Assembly (NCBI RefSeq): GCF_963678635.1
Contig: NC_087064.1
Coordinates: forward strand, 76,603,718 to 76,665,717
Direction of reading: 5' to 3'
Source of the DNA: Symsagittifera roscoffensis
Lineage: Eukaryota > Xenacoelomorpha > Acoela > Convolutidae
Length of the DNA stretch: 62,000 nucleotides
Shown: one piece after another, positions 57,201-62,000 of the stretch
Layout: each line of letters opens with the position of its first letter
Numbering within the stretch: the first letter of the stretch is position 1
The notes under the pieces: model-generated
What the model saw: only the letters and a program-made list of their open reading frames with translations
Database searches by the model: none
Told to the model about the DNA's origin: nothing
Position numbers and translations under genes: made by a program

Positions 57201-60000
57201 CTCACCAATCTGCGCTAGCATTTGTGCAGACAACAAACCAATCAAGTTCGACGAAGTCCACCATTCAACAACTTGTATTTAAAGCAATTTGTTTTGCAGG
57301 ACTCAAGCTTGATGACTAAAGCAAAAAACCACCAAAAATTTTTGAGCCTGATATAAAAATCAATGAAAGATTGTATTTATCCGCAAAAATTAGATGCAAG
57401 TTTGTTACATTTAATATTTTTGTTTCTTGAGTGCAAAAAATGACATTGGACATTTTTTTTTTCAAAGTTTGACACTTTTTGCTATGAAATAATTTTGCTG
57501 ACTTTTTTGTGCTTTAACTTTTTACGGATAAAATTTCAGGTTGTTTTACTAAGTGTTCAATTCAATTTAAGCCTTGTCTTTCATTTTAAAAATGACAAGA
57601 GGTTTACCAAACTTCAAGCTCTTTGTTTGTAAGCAATCTATTGTCAGAAGACAATTTACTTTTTCATTTTGACTAATTAATTGCTTTTTTTTCTTTCATT
57701 GGCAGAGTTAGATTGAAACAGATCTACAGGCTGGTTTTTAAAAAATCTATTTTTGCCGCTTGAAGTCGTTGAATTGTTTGATATTGTTTTATTCACCAAA
57801 ACTTCAGATGTCAATGTTCAGACCTTCATTTCTTCAAACGTTTTGTTATTGAGACAAGCCTTTTTAGTTGTAACTGCTCGTTGTTTTTCTTGTTTCTGGT
57901 GTTTTAATTCCGCAACAGTTATTGACGCCTAGTTTTTTTGCAGACCGATTATTTATTTGCTGTTTTTTGTTGCACTTTTTACTGAACATCGTGATGGCTT
58001 TTTTCTTGGCGTCTAAATTTTTCAAACTTTTTGCTTTCGTGTAATGAAGTATGTGGAACGATGTATTTACAGCTTCCTACAGTTTGAAGCCTTCCCTGCC
58101 AAATTCGCTGCCTGTCAAAACTCTCTGCCTGCCAAAACATATTAACTTTGTTTTTTCCCTGCCTGTCAAAACATTTTAGCTTTTTAAGATACAGGTCTCG
58201 CGTTGAGTTATAGGGCTATGATTTTTATCTTACCGTAAATGTAGTATTGATTTTGCTTCGATAACGTTGCGCACAAAAGGCGATATAAATTAGGCGAGTT
58301 TGATTTGGGCTAACCGCAGGTAGAAGTTTTTGAGTCTAAGAGATTTTGGAAAGCATTAAATTGGAATAACTATCCTGCTAACTAAAAAATTTTTCTTCTT
58401 TTTTGCTTTCGTTCTAAATTGATCTGCTTCGAGGTGAGCAAAAATTGTCAGTGTACGCAGTGTGTAAACATCTTTTGTCACAGTTTTTGTTTTCGTTATT
58501 GGCAACTACAGTTGATTGGTTGTGCGGAAATGTTTGAGTATAGTAGAAACACAATTTGATTTGACTTTGCTAGATTTTTGGATAGTTCTATAATTTATTT
58601 TCGGAAGGGTGAGACAATTTTGATAACTTTTGATCTGTTTTGTTTCTTCTGCTGCCTTAATTGCAGCTAGCGCGTTTCAAAGTTTTGCTTCCGTGTCTAC
58701 CAAATCGTCATGGTTGCTTTTTAGCTTAGCATCCCTTTTCGTTAACCCAGATTTTTATTTCGACTCAAGGGGTGCAAAAACGTACGTACGGATATACCTA
58801 TCAATATACGACATCAGCATATTTGACCTGCGTTGATCTTTTGTTCAATTTTTTTTGCGTTTTTTTGTGTTATTTGTGGTTCCAAAATCAATCCTTAGTT
58901 GCCGCATCCAATTTATATTGGTTTACTGTTTTCATTGTAAAACACATCAACCAGGTATTTGAAACAAGTTCGTTTTCGACAGGAGACAAAAAATTTCCAG
59001 GAAAGTACATTCAGATTAGTCATTGAAACGAGCAAAGCAGGGCAATCAAAAAGTAAGGGTTCAAATGTTTCCTGAGATAATTCTGAGAAAATGCAAAAGA
59101 CTGTACTTGAAACTTTCGTTTGGAATCTGCGTGCCTTGTGCAAAAAAAATTTTAATTTTATTTTATGCAAAATTTTTCTTTCAGCACGTCAAAAAACTGT
59201 TGAAAATAATGTTTTTAGTAAAATTAATTTGATCCCAGGCCTCGTAGCCCATTGGTTTTGACGAGTTGTAGACTCGTACAAAAGTATAATTTCTGCATGT
59301 TTCTGTATTCAATAATAGAAAAAAACTTCTCGCATCTGTGTAGTTTGAAGTGACCAGATTTTCATTTGTTTTTTTGGCGACCAAAACTTTTTTTTACAAA
59401 ACTCAAACTAGCAATAAAACTAGCTCTTCTTAATTTAACTTGCAATTCGAGGGATAATTGAATGCTTAGGTCTGTTGAATTCATAGAATCTCTCCAGTGG
59501 AATCTTATCATAAAATTTTATCAATTTGTACCGTATCTTCGTGAAAATAAAAGCGCCCATTAAATCTGCGTGATATAACATTTTTTGTCAAAAATCAAGT
59601 CTTTCGCTATTTTTGCAATACAACTGATTAATTTTAAGTTCCTGACTTGAATTAAGAGATTTTGAATCCATATTTTTAAGTCACGCAGTAGTTTCAAATT
59701 TTGGAGAGAATTTAAGCTGAGTGTATGAGAGGTTTTGCACGCAAAATGTTGGGGAAATAAGGCGTTTCTTTTTTTATTTGCACAAAGACTTAATTTAACC
59801 CATTGTCTCCTTGATGAAAAGCACAAAATAAGACACCAAGAATTTTGGCTTGATCAACATTTTTGAATTACGATAGATCTACGCCTTGAAAAATTTAATA
59901 TTTTTGTGCTGTGTTAAAAAATGGAAATCTTGAAATGAAAAACTTAAATTGAAAAACTACTATAATCATCGATAGTTTTCCCGTATCAGATCAGCTAGAC
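54268..60000. other. long AT-rich stretch with unassigned minus-strand frames
   Basis: No gene is recognised. The best candidates are a minus-strand frame at 54309-54680 (FLSRNKEDSELILVLLLPTA...), and one at 56007-56300 that follows a strong acceptor TGAAGTTTGCAG|GCC and reads AELEQLAGTGQSISLVYKSI. They may be pieces of one decayed transposon or gene on the minus strand. Around 58090-58180 there are four copies of a CCTGCCTGTCAAAAC-like unit. Elsewhere nothing stands out. Confidence 0.35.
56007..56300 (-). CDS. possible exon, unrecognised
   Basis: This minus-strand frame starts just after a near-consensus acceptor at about 56297 and is open for about 96 codons. It is rich in charged residues with amphipathic stretches (DDFFSIVDEVLSRFVESRKL). 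The beginning is less AT-rich than the surroundings. There is no donor, and no partner exon or family was recognised. Confidence 0.25.
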   Translation of the reverse strand: MQAELEQLAGTGQSISLVYKSITDDFFSIVDEVLSRFVESRKLPRHFYFSLLTQKSSAPLSVIERKKTFAKLLKTINMLIYLEDKCNTRIEKLTWEN

Positions 60001-60200
60001 NNNNNNNNNNNNNNNNNNNNNNNNNNNNNNNNNNNNNNNNNNNNNNNNNNNNNNNNNNNNNNNNNNNNNNNNNNNNNNNNNNNNNNNNNNNNNNNNNNNN
60101 NNNNNNNNNNNNNNNNNNNNNNNNNNNNNNNNNNNNNNNNNNNNNNNNNNNNNNNNNNNNNNNNNNNNNNNNNNNNNNNNNNNNNNNNNNNNNNNNNNNN
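60001..60200. other. assembly gap (200 N)
   Basis: Exactly 200 undetermined bases, a conventional scaffolding gap size. Sequence after it repeats 33337-34849, so the join deserves doubt. Confidence 1.
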
Positions 60201-60445
60201 GTCTTGGTTTTTTTTCTACGGTTTAAGTTTCCTACGGCATTGAAGTTTCATGTGTTTAATCGTTTTTTTTGTGAAATCAGTTTGTGTAAATAGATGGCTA
60301 TTTCTACTTCATAATGAAAACGATTGAACTCAGAAAACAATTTTTTTCTGCATTAGAAAAAAACTGCCAAAGTTAAACAGGTCAGATTTGCTGAGATTTG
60401 ATTCAGAGATATTGATCAGACAATTTGTACAATTATTGAACCGAC

Positions 60446-60903
<458 letters not shown>

Positions 60904-61288
60904 AAATTGAACAGCAAGCTTATAAAATCAAAAGATGAAAGAAAAAGTAAATACATCTACAAAATTCAGAACCCAAGCTTTTTTTAATCAGTCGATGGAA
61001 AATTTTGAAAAAGTTCATTTTGAAAACCAAATTATAAATCAGACAAAAAATTATAAAATCAAGTTCTAGCTGCAAATTCAAACAAAATTTTTTTTTCAGG
61101 GCATTGAGCTTGCTCTACAAACTCAAACAGAGATTTAAATGACATATTAGAATAACTTCTGTCAAATTATGCATGAACACATCTCTGTAGTTTTTTTGAT
61201 TGCCTATCGACCTTCAGAGGCAGCAATATGCATCCAATCATTAGAGGAAGAAATCCTGTAACAACACCAAGAAGGAAAGATTAGCAGT

Positions 61289-61313
61289 ATGTCCATCTCA
61301 TCTCTTATTGTAG
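61289..61313 (+). CDS. small membrane-protein gene copy 2, exon 1
   Basis: Identical 25-nt exon to 34131-34155, encoding MSISSLIV plus one base. The donor reads GTAACA instead of GTAAGT, a weaker site. Confidence 0.6.
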
Positions 61314-61951
61314 GTAACAAATCCCATTTTCCCCCGACAACTGTTTTCCATAATATTATCACCCAGAGACTGCTCTTTTAATTGCCTCCATTTTATTCAC
61401 ACATTTATATCGTCGCCGAGTCCCATAACGGTTCTCGAAACTTATGCTTAGAAAACAATGCTGCTGTTGGAGAACGACTACTTTTTTTTCTACAAGGACG
61501 TAAGGCATAAAAAATTTGTAAACGTTTGCTAATGGGTATTGCGATTTGATGAAAATCATTTTTTGGTCTAAATGCAGGCTTCGAAAACAACTCTTTTGAT
61601 TTTAGGCCAATGTTTTACGAGCCGCCTCGTTTTCATTCTCCGTGGATCTTCAAATTTTCTTTTTTTCTCTTTTAAACTTTCCCCATTTATTGTGTTTGAC
61701 AATTTTTCTTCCTACAGCTTTGCTTGAAAAGTTTGGAAAAAAAACATTTTTTAGATTGGTGAGTTGATTTGAGTAGAGAAAAATTAAAAGGTGATAACTA
61801 GAATTTGCAGAGGTTCTATGAAAAACTATCAGCCCAGCTAATCATAGTTCCGTCCTGCGAATCATGAAATAACCTAAGCAATATTTGCAAAAATGTGTAA
61901 ATAGATAACCAATTAATGTTCCCAATAGCTTTTATGCTTATTTTCAAACAG

Positions 61952-62000
61952 ATGAATCACGACATCTGGCTGCGAGAAATGTCCAACAGCCGGGTTGTTG
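61952..62000 (+). CDS. small membrane-protein gene copy 2, exon 2 (cut by window end)
   Basis: Starts after TTTTCAAACAG, as in copy 1, and matches it base for base to the window end, encoding ESRHLAARNVQQPGC. The remainder lies outside the window. Confidence 0.75.
   Translation, partial: MNHDIWLREMSNSRVV

Overview
The window is animal-type nuclear DNA: AT-rich, with sparse genes, GT-AG introns and many transposon remnants. It contains one 200-base run of N (60001-60200), so it is a piece of a scaffold. No rRNA, tRNA, CRISPR array or bacterial-style operon was seen. I cannot place the species; a marine or other invertebrate would fit, but that is inference.

Host genes. Two genes are supported by reading frame, splice sites and matching intron phases. 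(1) On the minus strand, a secreted protein runs from 9208 leftward to at least 4474, and probably to 1438. It has a signal peptide, a PAN/Apple-like domain and a C-type-lectin-like domain split over exons 1 and 2, followed by unrecognised sequence. Exon 1 needs a single-base correction in a short homopolymer to stay open to its donor. (2) On the plus strand, a complete three-exon gene (34131-35633) encodes a 100-residue single-pass membrane protein that I do not recognise. Its first exon and the start of the second occur again at 61289-62000, just after the N gap, so this is either an assembly duplication or a true tandem copy. Two paralogous 79-nt first-exon candidates lie at 22632-22710 and 25977-26055.

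Mobile elements. The largest is an LTR element (36618-45825) with 2.4-kb LTRs, a near-perfect 5-bp target duplication, a primer-binding-site-like start and a polypurine tract. Its 4.4-kb interior shows no recognisable reverse transcriptase, RNase H or integrase. It does encode what look like three divergent retropepsin-like segments that keep an Asp but lack the D-T/S-G signature. This is the most unusual item in the window. Two decayed non-LTR (LINE) copies sit head to tail (11.2-20.6 kb), and a Ty1/copia-type reverse transcriptase remnant lies near 53.2-53.6 kb. Several non-autonomous DNA elements have clear termini and target duplications: four related hAT-type MITEs (929, 3233, 46689, 47236), another 8-bp-TSD MITE (54046), a Mutator-like MITE with a 10-bp TSD (25318), and a family with CATTACGAAGCC termini (7886, 20740).

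Other repeats. There is a 2.05-kb tandem duplication (29.1-33.3 kb), a foldback element with an in-frame minisatellite (48.5-49.0 kb), microsatellite-bearing repeats (27.0-29.1 kb), GA microsatellites, and a dispersed family of about 520 bp with conserved small hairpins (2.4, 6.5, 21.6 and 22.9 kb). The stretch 54.3-60.0 kb is AT-rich and mostly unreadable.
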